A DNA stretch of 33,812 nucleotides from Acidobacteriota bacterium (GTDB lineage Bacteria > Acidobacteriota > Vicinamibacteria > Vicinamibacterales > CAVVIG01): positions 11,505 through 45,316 of the forward strand of contig JAHFUJ010000006.1 of assembly GCA_023265105.1 (NCBI GenBank), given 5' to 3'. This document shows positions 8,864 through 16,313 of this stretch, piece after piece. How positions within the stretch are numbered: the stretch's first letter is position 1; each line of letters opens with the position of its first letter. The position numbers and the translations under genes were made by a program. The notes below the pieces were generated by a model. The model did not search any database, was not told the origin of the DNA, and saw only the letters and a list, made by a program, of their open reading frames with translations.

Positions 8864-9350
8864 CTAGGATGAGGCGGCGCGCTTGTTCGTCGCGCACCGT
8901 TTCAGCGCGCTATCCCAGTCGTCGGTCTCGGCGAGGCGTGTCGACCGCATCCCCAGCTCGGATCGGTGGAGGCGGCAGCATCGCCGATCGATGCGAGCCC
9001 GGGCTTGCTCGGCGACCGAACCGACTGATCGGCGCCTTCGAGCTCGGCCAGCGGTCCTGCCACCTCGACTCCATCGAACCATTCGGCCGGCGCGCCTGTC
9101 GTGCGACACGCCTCGAGGAACTCGGCGGCCTTGTCCTTGCCACTCAGCTTCCGGTCGCCCATCGCTCCGATCTAGATGAAGCACATGCGTGCGCACTTGC
9201 TGCCGAGCAGCGCGATGAACGCGGCGACGCCCGGGCCGATGCAGAGATGAGCCCCGTCATCGGGCACCTTCGTCCCGTGGACCATCGTTCCCGCGATGCG
9301 CAGGTTCTCGGGATCGCGCTTCACGCTGAAGCCGCCCCATTCGCGCATCC
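8864..9350 (-). pseudogene. Degraded FAD-dependent monooxygenase, middle and C-terminal part
   Basis: The minus strand reads REWGGFSVKRDP, PDDGAHLCIGPGVAAFIALLG, an in-frame TAG at 9174-9172, then MGDRKLSGKDKAAEFLEAC, GAPAEWFDGVEVAGPLAE, and finally GLASIGDAAASTDPSWGCG. After that the frame shifts to reach LAETDDWDSA. The GDAAASTDPSWGCG stretch is the flavin-binding block of PHBH-type monooxygenases, and the order of segments is that of one protein. With one nonsense codon, at least one frameshift and a missing N-terminus this is a dead gene. I infer the family from remembered patterns; a protein search would settle it. Confidence 0.7.
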
Positions 9351-9433
9351 TCGTGCTCGCTCGAAAAGGCCGCAAGGTCCTGGTTCTGGAGCGCGAGACG
9401 AAGTTCAAGGACCGCGTGCGTGGGAGACCGATG
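9347..9433 (+). pseudogene. Inverted N-terminal scrap of the same FAD monooxygenase
   Basis: The plus strand reads ARKGRKVLVLERETKFKDR then VRG, which matches the end of a Rossmann FAD-binding N-terminus (second beta strand with the adenosine-binding Glu). It abuts the C-terminal remnant but in the opposite orientation, as if a short inversion had split the gene at about base 9347. Confidence 0.5.
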
Positions 9434-9541
9434 GCGTGTCAAAGCCAGGCACCGACGCCAGGTGCCAGGGTGGGGGACGCCGGGATTGTAGTTGGATTCT
9501 ACGGGTGGAGCGTGGATGGAGCCTTTGTCCTAGTCGTATTA
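9434..9541. other. Non-coding spacer before the fic control region
   Basis: No gene is recognised. A short palindromic pair GGCACC (9449-9454) and GGTGCC (9461-9466) lies here, followed by GT-rich sequence. Base composition becomes more AT-rich toward the Fic gene. Confidence 0.5.
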
Positions 9542-9625
9542 TATGGCTGGATATGGCTGGACTTATGGCTGGAGCCAGCGTATAAAGGAATTTTGATTTA
9601 TAGCTGGATATGGCTGGATTTATGG
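9542..9625 (+). promoter_or_regulatory. fic promoter flanked by a 27-nt direct repeat (candidate operator)
   Basis: Two near-identical 27-mers, 9542-9568 and 9599-9625, each built on TATGGCTGGA words (the first begins TATGGCTGGATATGGCTGGA); they differ at two positions. A candidate promoter TGGACT (9558-9563), 17-nt spacer, TATAAA (9581-9586) lies between them: copy 1 covers the -35 and copy 2 covers the region after the start point and the ATG of the Fic gene. This is the layout expected for autorepression by the Fic protein's own C-terminal winged helix (inference). Confidence 0.5.
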
Positions 9626-10680
9626 TGGACACCCTCAACACAAAGACCTTGCTCATCGAGCCCGAGATGCTCGACATCATCGCCGAACTCGACGAGTTCA
9701 AGGGCGCCTGGCGCGCGCTGAGCACGCTGGCGCCGGAGCGTTTGTCCGCCTTGCGGCGCGCGGCGACGATCGAGAGCATCGGGTCGTCGACGCGCATCGA
9801 GGGCAGCAAGCTGTCGGATCAAGACGTCGAGAAAATTCTCTCCAACGTCGAAATCCGGTCTTTCGAAACGCGGGACGAACAGGAGGTCGCGGGTTACGCC
9901 GGCGTCATGGAGACCATCTTCGCATCATGGTCGGTCCTGCCGCTCACAGAGAACCATGTCCGTCAGCTCCACCGCGACTTGCTGCGGTACTCGACGAAGG
10001 ACGAGCGCCATCGCAGCGATTACAAGAAGCTGGACAACCATGTCGAGGCATTCGACGCCAACGGCAAGAGCGTTGGCATTGTGTTTCAGACGGCAAGCCC
10101 GTTTGATACGCCGCGCCTGATGGCGGAGCTGATCGCATGGACGACGGACGCATTGTCAAATCGTACGCTGCATCCGCTGCTGGTCATCGCAGTGTTTGTC
10201 GTCGTCTTTCTTGAAATCCATCCGTTTCAGGATGGTAATGGTCGCCTGTCACGCGCGCTGACGACGCTGTTGTTGCTCAGGGGCGGGTATGCCTACGTGC
10301 CCTACAGCTCGCTTGAAAGCGTCATCGAGCAGAACAAGGACAGCTACTATCTGGCGCTGCGCCGGACACAGAAGACCACGCGCTCGAAAAAACCGGACTG
10401 GCAGCCGTGGATGATGTTTTTCCTGCGCGCGCTCCAAGAGCAAAAGCGCCGCCTGGAGTCCAGAGTTGAGCGCGAGAAGAGAATCTTGGGACAGCTTCCG
10501 GAGCTTTCCTTGCGCATCTACGAGCTGACGAAAGAACGCGGACAGGTCAAGGTCGAGGACATCATCCGCACCACCGGCGCGGCGCGCGGCACGGTTAAGG
10601 ATCATCTGAATCAACTGAGCAAGAACGGCTATCTCGTGCCGCATGGCAAGGGAAAGGGCACGTGGTATTCGGTGCCATGA
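9610..10680 (+). CDS. Fic-domain protein with self-inhibitory motif and C-terminal winged helix
   Basis: Fic enzymes usually transfer AMP (or another phosphate-containing group) to a target protein hydroxyl. The catalytic motif HPFQDGNGRLSR is at residues 204-215 with the His and all loop residues intact. An N-terminal SSTRIEG (59-65) matches the (S/T)xxxE inhibitory helix, placing it in the self-inhibited class with inhibition in cis, so no separate antitoxin is expected and none is seen. Residues about 285-356 (KVEDIIRTTGAARGTVKDHL, then LSKNGYLVPHG) form a winged helix, suggesting DNA binding. ATG 9610 lies in the second direct repeat; ATG 9622 is an alternative. It sits between secG and tRNA-Leu, next to decayed genes, so it may be acquired. 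Confidence 0.9.
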   Translation: MAGFMVDTLNTKTLLIEPEMLDIIAELDEFKGAWRALSTLAPERLSALRRAATIESIGSSTRIEGSKLSDQDVEKILSNVEIRSFETRDEQEVAGYAGVMETIFASWSVLPLTENHVRQLHRDLLRYSTKDERHRSDYKKLDNHVEAFDANGKSVGIVFQTASPFDTPRLMAELIAWTTDALSNRTLHPLLVIAVFVVVFLEIHPFQDGNGRLSRALTTLLLLRGGYAYVPYSSLESVIEQNKDSYYLALRRTQKTTRSKKPDWQPWMMFFLRALQEQKRRLESRVEREKRILGQLPELSLRIYELTKERGQVKVEDIIRTTGAARGTVKDHLNQLSKNGYLVPHGKGKGTWYSVP

Positions 10681-10698
10681 GTTGCGGATGCCGGCCGG

Positions 10699-10727
10699 TT
10701 GTCGCGTCGGCGTGGCCGACATATACT
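10699..10727 (+). promoter_or_regulatory. Promoter of tRNA-Leu
   Basis: -35 TTGTCG (10699-10704), a 17-nt spacer and -10 TATACT (10722-10727), placing the start point a few bases before the tRNA 5' end. Its tight position and spacing make it convincing. Confidence 0.6.
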
Positions 10728-10738
10728 GATCTACCCTC

Positions 10739-10825
10739 GCGGAAGTGGCGGAACTGGCAGACGCACCAGCTTGAGGGGCTGGCGGTCGCAAGACCGTAGG
10801 GGTTCGAATCCCCTCTTCCGCACCA
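10739..10825 (+). tRNA. tRNA-Leu (anticodon GAG)
   Basis: Acceptor GCGGAAG (10739-10745) pairs with CTTCCGC (10815-10821), and the CCA end is encoded. The anticodon stem CCAGC/GCTGG encloses loop TTGAGGG with anticodon GAG at 10773-10775, reading CUC/CUU. The long variable arm CGGTC-GCAA-GACCG marks a type II tRNA, and GGGGTTCGAATCCCC is a perfect T arm. 87 nt. Confidence 0.98.
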
Positions 10826-10897
10826 TTCGACTCGGCCTCGACTCTCGCCGAGGCCTCGCTCATGGCCGGCCGAGCCTCGGATCCGGCCGAGTCGAAT
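10825..10897. terminator. Nested inverted repeat immediately after tRNA-Leu
   Basis: Outer arms ATTCGACTCGGCC (10825-10837) and GGCCGAGTCGAAT (10885-10897) are perfect over 13 bp; inner arms CCGAGGC (10848-10854) and GCCTCGG (10874-10880) are also perfect. The structure starts at the last base of the tRNA. No T-run follows, so a classical terminator is uncertain; it could equally protect or help trim the 3' end. Confidence 0.45.
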
Positions 10898-10931
10898 GCC
10901 CTGAGCGAGCCTGAAGGGCGAGTCGAAGGGC
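10898..10931. repeat. Dispersed CCCTGAGC...GTCGAAGGG repeat
   Basis: Reads gccctgagcgagcctgaa followed by gggcgagtcgaagggc. It is related in wording to the repeat inside the gmhB start (573-625). Confidence 0.55.
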
Positions 10932-10971
10932 AACCTTCATTCGTCGTTGCATCTATGGCATCGTCGTCTGG

Positions 10972-11174
10972 ATGCCCTGGGTCTACGTGCTCCGCTGCTC
11001 GGACACTTCCCTCTACGTCGGCCACACCGGCGATCTCACGTCCCGCGAAAAGACGCACAACGACGGCCACGGCGCTCGCTACACAGTAGTGAGGCGACCG
11101 GTCAGAGGAAGGAAGCGCTGATCGCGGGCGACCTGGCTACCCTCAAGTCACTGAGCAAGCGACGGCGAAAGTAG
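10972..11174 (+). pseudogene. Decayed GIY-YIG endonuclease-like gene
   Basis: ATG 10972 opens MPWVYVLRCSDTSLYVGHTG, then DLTSREKTHNDGHGARYT and RRPVR. This is the GIY-YIG domain pattern (here VYV...YVG) with its conserved His-Asn and Arg. The frame then ends after RGRKR, while the family's C-terminal block (KEALIAGDLATLKSLSKRRRK) continues in another frame to the TAG at 11174. The linking segment, normally about 20-25 residues (VYxE...QLKRW), is missing, so an internal deletion with a frameshift has inactivated it. Confidence 0.75.
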
Positions 11175-11178
11175 CCTC

Positions 11179-11364
11179 TCAAGACGCTTGGGGGCCAAAC
11201 TGCCAGAGCGAATGCGCGAAGCCCTTGGGCACCAGACCGCGCAGGCGCGGGCACACACCTTTCACCACGCTGTCGAAATCCGCGTGTGCGCTGCTCCAGT
11301 TCAAGAAGTTCGCAAGCTGCCGACGGAGCTTCTTGGTCGCCGCCATCGGTCCTCTCGTCTTCAA
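11179..11364 (-). pseudogene. Truncated duplicate of the DinB-family gene at 21018-21497
   Basis: The minus strand reads MAATKKLRRQLANFLNWSSA, then HADFDSVVKGVCPRLRGLVP and KGFAHSLWQ, nearly identical to the first 50 or so residues of the intact gene 10 kb away. Similarity stops abruptly after SLWQ, where FGPQAS and a stop follow; the metal-ligand helices are lost. DNA identity is high over about 150 bp, so this is a recent partial duplication and not shared ancient ancestry. Confidence 0.85.
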
Positions 11365-11512
11365 TTCAAATTGTCCGGCGCCTACACCGTCAACTGCCCG
11401 TGCGAGACTGAGACAGGGCGGACGGCTAGGTCTTCTTCTTGGACGTCGTACCCACTTTGTATTCGTTCCTGACGCTGCCCCGTACTTCGGTCAGCGAAAC
11501 CACGCCCACGGA
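11365..11512. other. Spacer with no recognised gene
   Basis: The minus strand carries a short open stretch ending EVRGSVRNEYKVGTTSKKKT (stop near 11428) that looks like a basic protein C-terminus, but there is no start or body to it. Otherwise nothing is seen. Confidence 0.35.
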
Positions 11513-13348
11513 TCACCAGGCCCACGCGTACGCCTCGGCTCGAGGATCGGCGCCGGCACTGAGGACCCCCGTTTTCGGATCGATGACGATCGCCGCGATG
11601 TCGCTCATCGACCACGGCCCGGCGACACGGAGCGTGTGCCCTTTCGCGATGAGCGCCGCACGCACGGCTTCCGGCACCCGCGACTCGACCGACAGATCGC
11701 CCGGATACATCGTGTGGGGGAACGGCGACGCCGGGAAGCTGCGCGTCGTCCACCGCGGCGCTTCGATCGCCCGCTGGACGTCCATGCCGAAATCGATCAG
11801 GTTCATCAACGTTTGCACCGTCCGCTGAATCTGGTCGTCCGCGCCGGGACTGCCCATCACCATCGCCGGCTGCCCGTCCTTCATCACGAGCGTGCTCTGC
11901 AGCGTGCTGCGCGGCCGCTTGCCTGGCTCGAGCGCGTTGGCTTCGCCAGGCACGAGCGAGTAGTAGTCGCCGCGGCAGGTGAAGATGAATCCGAGATCGC
12001 CCATGACGACCCCCGTGCCCCATCCGCTGTGGAGGCTCGGCTCGAAGCTGACCACGTTGCGGTCCTTGTCGACGATCGAGATGTAGCTCGTGTCGCCGGT
12101 GTGGCTGGCTCCACCGTCGAGATTGACGGCGACCGGCCGCGTCAGCGGCGGCGCGCCCGTCATGAACCGTTCCGGAGTGCCGGGCCGCAGCTCCAATGAC
12201 GCCTGTGCCGGATCGATCAGCGTGCGGCGCGCCCGCGCGTAGTCCTTGGAGAGCAGCCCCGCGAAGGGAATTTGTATGAAGTCCATGTCGCCGAGATACT
12301 TTTCGCGGTCGGCAAACGCCAGTTTCAAGGCCTCGACGCTGGTGTGAATGTAGTCGGCGCTGTTGTGGCCCATCGCGCGGAGGTCGTAGCCTTCCAGCAG
12401 ATTCAGCATGATCAGCTCAGCCGGCCCCTGCGTGGCTGACGCATTCTTGTACACCCGGTAGCCGCGATAATCGATCGAGACCGGCGTTTCGATCTTGGCC
12501 GTGTACGCGGCGAAGTCGTCGTAGCGGAACAGACCGCCGTTGTCCTCCGAGAATTTCGCCATCGTCTGCGCGATGTCGCCTTTGTAAAACCTGTCGCGGG
12601 CCGCTTTGAGCGCCTCGTGGCGCCCTTTGCCCGCGCTCTGTTGCTCGGCGTCGACCAGCTTCCTGAACGTCCGCGCCAAATCCGGATTGCGGAAGATCTC
12701 TCCCGCCTGGTGCGCGTTGGCTTGATAGAGTTTGTGACTCGTCGGATATTTGGCGAGTTTCGGCGAGCCCATGGACTGCGCCAGCGACGCGGAAAGCGGG
12801 AACCCGTTCTCGGCCAGGTCGATCGCCTGCTCGAGCACCTGCGCAAACGTCATCGTGCCCCAGCGATCGAGCAAGATGTACCAGGCATCCACCGTGCCCG
12901 GCACGATCGCCGACAGCAAGCTGTCGCTGTTAGGCAGCTTCCCGCCCGCGTGCGTGTTATACCAGTCGATCGTGGCGAGCCTGGGAGCCGGACCTTCGCC
13001 GTTGATGGACACGACCTGCTTGGTCTTCGCGTCGTACACCAGCAGCTCGGCATCGCTGCCGACGCCGTTCATCGCCGGATCGACCTGACCCAAAACCGCC
13101 TGCGCCGCGACCGCGGCGTCGAACGCGTTGCCGCCCGCCAACAGAATTTTCTCGGCCGCTCGCGTCGCTTCCGCCTTCATCGTCGACACGGCCCAGGAGC
13201 GGCCGCGAATCACGGGTCGCATCGTCTGCGTGCTTTGGGCGGGTTCCGCCGCGTTCTGCCCGCGCTGTGGCTGCTGCGCGCCACTTTCGATGGTGCATAG
13301 CAAGCCCACTGTCAGTACCCCGAAGATCGTGGACCGGGCGCGACTCAT
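11513..13348 (-). CDS. Gamma-glutamyltransferase-like (Ntn hydrolase) exported protein
   Basis: GGT family enzymes hydrolyse or transfer gamma-glutamyl groups after self-cleavage at a Thr. A signal peptide (about 1-24, MSRARSTIFGVLTVGLLC...) sends it out of the cytoplasm. Early blocks AAEKILLAGGNAFDAAVAAQ and SGVG-like GVGSDAELLVYD, and IVPGTVDAWY, are typical of the large subunit. The nucleophile region is GDTSYISIVD, putting the catalytic Thr at about residue 420 with Ser next to it (E. coli has TTHYSVVD). C-terminal PGADDQIQRTVQTLMNLIDFGM completes the small subunit. Start at ATG 13348 with a GAGG ribosome site 5 bases away. Last gene of the minus-strand cluster. Substrate unknown; members of this subgroup may be acylases of other specificity. 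Confidence 0.88.
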   Translation of the reverse strand: MSRARSTIFGVLTVGLLCTIESGAQQPQRGQNAAEPAQSTQTMRPVIRGRSWAVSTMKAEATRAAEKILLAGGNAFDAAVAAQAVLGQVDPAMNGVGSDAELLVYDAKTKQVVSINGEGPAPRLATIDWYNTHAGGKLPNSDSLLSAIVPGTVDAWYILLDRWGTMTFAQVLEQAIDLAENGFPLSASLAQSMGSPKLAKYPTSHKLYQANAHQAGEIFRNPDLARTFRKLVDAEQQSAGKGRHEALKAARDRFYKGDIAQTMAKFSEDNGGLFRYDDFAAYTAKIETPVSIDYRGYRVYKNASATQGPAELIMLNLLEGYDLRAMGHNSADYIHTSVEALKLAFADREKYLGDMDFIQIPFAGLLSKDYARARRTLIDPAQASLELRPGTPERFMTGAPPLTRPVAVNLDGGASHTGDTSYISIVDKDRNVVSFEPSLHSGWGTGVVMGDLGFIFTCRGDYYSLVPGEANALEPGKRPRSTLQSTLVMKDGQPAMVMGSPGADDQIQRTVQTLMNLIDFGMDVQRAIEAPRWTTRSFPASPFPHTMYPGDLSVESRVPEAVRAALIAKGHTLRVAGPWSMSDIAAIVIDPKTGVLSAGADPRAEAYAWAW

Positions 13349-13450
13349 AACCACCTCGATTCTTGGAAGATGCACCAATCCTAGCACGGCCGTCCAGAAC
13401 GGCCATGTCCCAATCGGTGCCCGGGCGACCGGCCCTACCGACGACCTACG

Positions 13451-14893
13451 CTAGCTCCCACTCTTACCGACCGCCGTGAACAGCTCCGTCATCGTCACCC
13501 TCCGGGCGTCGGCCGGATAGTGAATCGGGATAATCGTCTGAACGTCCAGCTTCAGGCGGTTGATGTTATCCAGAAGGTTCACATTATTCAGATTGATGAC
13601 CGCGGGCGCCGGCGCATTCGGCTGCGCCGGAGGGTTGAACGAATCCGCCTCCACCAGGATCTTCTCTTTGGGGAGATACGCGACGATCAGCCCATCGTTG
13701 TGAAAGTTGGTGTGCAGTTGATACAACTCGATCACGTGGTTGCCGTCGGTCATGACCTTCTTGTCGGTCATCGTCTCGATGGAGAGCTTCGCCTTCGACT
13801 GCGCCAGCTTGTCGGGACCAAGCGTGTGCGGCGCGGCGAAGATGCGCTCGAAGTACGGCTTGTTGATTTCGTGCGTCACGATGGTCGCTCCCTCGGCCAC
13901 GAAGGTGCGCAGCCCGCCCGCGTGATCGAAATGAGCATGCGTGTTGACCACGTACTTGATCGGCTTGTTGGGAATCACCTTCTTGGCTTCCGCGATGATC
14001 GCGCCGGCCCGCTCTTCGCTCTGCGGTCCCTCGATCACGACGATGCCATCCTTGAAGTCGACGGCCAGCGCGGCATAGGCAGGAAGGATGAGGTACACGC
14101 CGTCAGCCAGCTTCTGTGATGTCGTGGCGGGCGGCGCCGCGCCACCGCCCCCCGCCGGTGCCTGCGGCGGCTGGATATTCGCCGGGGCATTCGGCTTGAC
14201 ATCAAGCACCACCAGGTCGAGGATCGGGGCGCCGCCCTGCCGCTGGACAATCCTCCTCGGGAATTTCACGCCGCCAAAATCCAGGTATTCGGTGTAGACG
14301 GCGTCGAAGGGCATGTCGCCGAGCACGTTGTTGTCGATCCAGGTCTCGACTCTTTCGACCATGTTCTGATCGTTGATGTACCCGTTGACCTGCGCCTTGT
14401 TTTGTCCCGTGAACGTCAGCACGTTATATTTTTTGCCGCCGACTGTCTGAGATTTTACCGTCGCGTTATTGGCCGCGGCAGCTTTGAGGAACCCGTAGGG
14501 TGTCATCCAGATTTCAAGCTGCTGGGCCCACGGCGTATTGGCGTTGACAACGATGACTTGGTTCTGAGTGACCTCGCCGACAACCGGCTGTCCACCGCCG
14601 CCACGCTGCGGATACTCGCCCTGCATCCGAACCCGGCTCATGCGCGAGGCCGGCGTTTCGAAGTTGATCGTCCGCGTGTACGTCTTGTCGATAAACTTCG
14701 GCCAGGGCGAGCCGGGAGTCATGGCCTGCCCAAACGCGAAGTCGGCGCCGACTCCCGAGTACTCGACGGTTCTCAGATTGTCGGCACCCATCGCCTTGGA
14801 CGCGCTGCTGATGACGGTCTTGGCGTCTTGCGCCGTCGCCGTCCAGGCCAGCAACGTCACGAACATGACGGCCGTCAAACATTTCTTGAACAT
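13451..14893 (-). CDS. Exported MBL-fold metallo-hydrolase
   Basis: 480 aa. A signal peptide (MFKKCLTAVMFVTLLAWTATAQ) leads into about 230 residues of beta-rich sequence resembling outer-membrane lipoprotein-sorting-type domains (inference), then a Pro/Gly-rich linker (about 240-258) and the metallo-beta-lactamase domain. The zinc motif HAHFDH is at 319-324; further ligand candidates are His394 or His398, Asp417 and His458 (PIHYP). ATG 14893 has a strong GAGGAGG site. The long upstream open frame through the PQQ-like gene is out of register and ignored. Hydrolysed bond unknown. Confidence 0.88.
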   Translation of the reverse strand: MFKKCLTAVMFVTLLAWTATAQDAKTVISSASKAMGADNLRTVEYSGVGADFAFGQAMTPGSPWPKFIDKTYTRTINFETPASRMSRVRMQGEYPQRGGGGQPVVGEVTQNQVIVVNANTPWAQQLEIWMTPYGFLKAAAANNATVKSQTVGGKKYNVLTFTGQNKAQVNGYINDQNMVERVETWIDNNVLGDMPFDAVYTEYLDFGGVKFPRRIVQRQGGAPILDLVVLDVKPNAPANIQPPQAPAGGGGAAPPATTSQKLADGVYLILPAYAALAVDFKDGIVVIEGPQSEERAGAIIAEAKKVIPNKPIKYVVNTHAHFDHAGGLRTFVAEGATIVTHEINKPYFERIFAAPHTLGPDKLAQSKAKLSIETMTDKKVMTDGNHVIELYQLHTNFHNDGLIVAYLPKEKILVEADSFNPPAQPNAPAPAVINLNNVNLLDNINRLKLDVQTIIPIHYPADARRVTMTELFTAVGKSGS

Positions 14894-14924
14894 ACCTGCC
14901 TCCTCTATGGGAAAGGTTGCCGTC

Positions 14925-16256
14925 TCAGCTGCCAATCGCGAAGATGTGGTCGTCGGTTCGGATAAAGAGACGCCCACCGGCAATCGCCGGCGAGGCCAGC
15001 ACGCGGCCGTCAACCGAATTGCGCGCGAGCACCACGGGTGTCCGCCCCGCCTTGAGCACGAGCGTCTCGCCGCTCTCGCCGAGCAGGTAGATCTTCCCGT
15101 CGGCCGCCACCGGCGACGCCGTGTAGATGCCGCCAAGCCGTTCGCGCCACACGCGCTCACCGGTTCTCGCGTCCACGCAGGTAATCACACCCACGTCGCC
15201 GGCCATGTACAGGAGCCCGTCGTAGTACACGAGCGACGAGATGTAGGGCGCACCGGTCCGGACGTGCCAGAGGATGTGCGTTTTCGAAATATCGCCGCGG
15301 CCGCCCGGGCGAACCGCGGCGTACGGCCCGCTGCGATAGCCGCGCGAAAGGTAGATCACGCCGTCGTGGTGCATCGCCATCGGGATCGGATACTGGCTCG
15401 GCTCGTCGTAGTGCCACAACGCCCGGCCAGTGGCGGGGTCGAACGCTTCGATGCCCGTGCTCGAGTTGACGATCAGTTCGTCGTTGCCGGGGCCGCCGGG
15501 CGCGGGCACGACGAGCGGCGTGGAATACGACAGCACGCCGCGCGGCCGATCGGTCTTCCACAGCTGCGTGCCGGTCGCTGTGTCGAGCGCGACGAGATAC
15601 GACACATTCCCGTGGTAGCAGACAAGGATGAGCGAGTTGCGATAGACAACCGGCGAGCTGCCGTTGCCCCAGTTGATGTCCCACGGCGCGACGTCCTTGC
15701 CGAGGTTGCGCGTCCAGACCAGCGTGCCCGCGACGTCCACGGCCGCGACCTGCCCCGTGCCGAAGACCGCGTAAACCCGCGCGCCATCGGTCACAGGACT
15801 GGCACTCGCCAGGTTGTGTTTGTCGTGAACCTCCGGCAACTCGCCTTCGGCGGGCAGCGTGACCGCCCACTGCCGTCGCCCGTCGGCGCGCCCGAACGCC
15901 TCGACGAGGAAACGAACCGTTCGATCGTTCGAACGCGTCAGCGAGCGCTCGACGGGCGACGCGTCGGCGCCCTGACCGAGACGCGGGCCCACGCGGCTTT
16001 CGCCCGCGCCGGCCTGCGAGGTCACGAACACGCGATCGCCCCACACGATCGGCGACGAGATGCCGAGGCCGCCGAGTCGGCTCCGCCACGCCACGTTCTG
16101 CGTGTTGCTCCACTTTTCTGGAAGGCCGGTTTCCGTCGAGACTCCCCCTGCGGCCGGACCGCGCCACTGTGGCCAATTGTCCGCTGTGAGCGACGCCCCG
16201 AAGGCCAACACCAGGCCAACCAGCGTCAAGCCTTTCGTCGTTCGGGCACTCACCAC
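14925..16256 (-). CDS. Exported PQQ-binding-like beta-propeller protein
   Basis: About 443 aa. A hydrophobic signal (LTLVGLVLAFGASLTA) precedes NWPQWRGPAAGGVS, the usual opening of the acidobacterial/planctomycete PQQ-like repeat proteins. Repeated blade words such as GTLVWTRNL, GTQLWKTDR, GRALWHYDE and GERVWRERLGG follow at 40-60 residue intervals. No catalytic Asp/Glu set of true quinoprotein dehydrogenases can be pointed to, so a structural or binding role is as likely as oxidation. The start is one of three consecutive GTG codons (16259, 16256, 16253); 16256 sits 5 bases after GAGGAGG. 31 bases separate it from the MBL gene downstream, consistent with one transcript. Confidence 0.85.
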   Translation of the reverse strand: MVSARTTKGLTLVGLVLAFGASLTADNWPQWRGPAAGGVSTETGLPEKWSNTQNVAWRSRLGGLGISSPIVWGDRVFVTSQAGAGESRVGPRLGQGADASPVERSLTRSNDRTVRFLVEAFGRADGRRQWAVTLPAEGELPEVHDKHNLASASPVTDGARVYAVFGTGQVAAVDVAGTLVWTRNLGKDVAPWDINWGNGSSPVVYRNSLILVCYHGNVSYLVALDTATGTQLWKTDRPRGVLSYSTPLVVPAPGGPGNDELIVNSSTGIEAFDPATGRALWHYDEPSQYPIPMAMHHDGVIYLSRGYRSGPYAAVRPGGRGDISKTHILWHVRTGAPYISSLVYYDGLLYMAGDVGVITCVDARTGERVWRERLGGIYTASPVAADGKIYLLGESGETLVLKAGRTPVVLARNSVDGRVLASPAIAGGRLFIRTDDHIFAIGS

Positions 16257-16313
16257 CACGGCCTCCTCAATTCGTCGTTCCGGGTGCTCGGCTCGCCATT
16301 CAGCAACACCTGT

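Noticed and set aside
10739-10825. tRNA-Leu as an integration site for a genomic island
   Set aside because: I found no integrase and no direct repeat of the tRNA 3' end in the window; only gene debris supports it.
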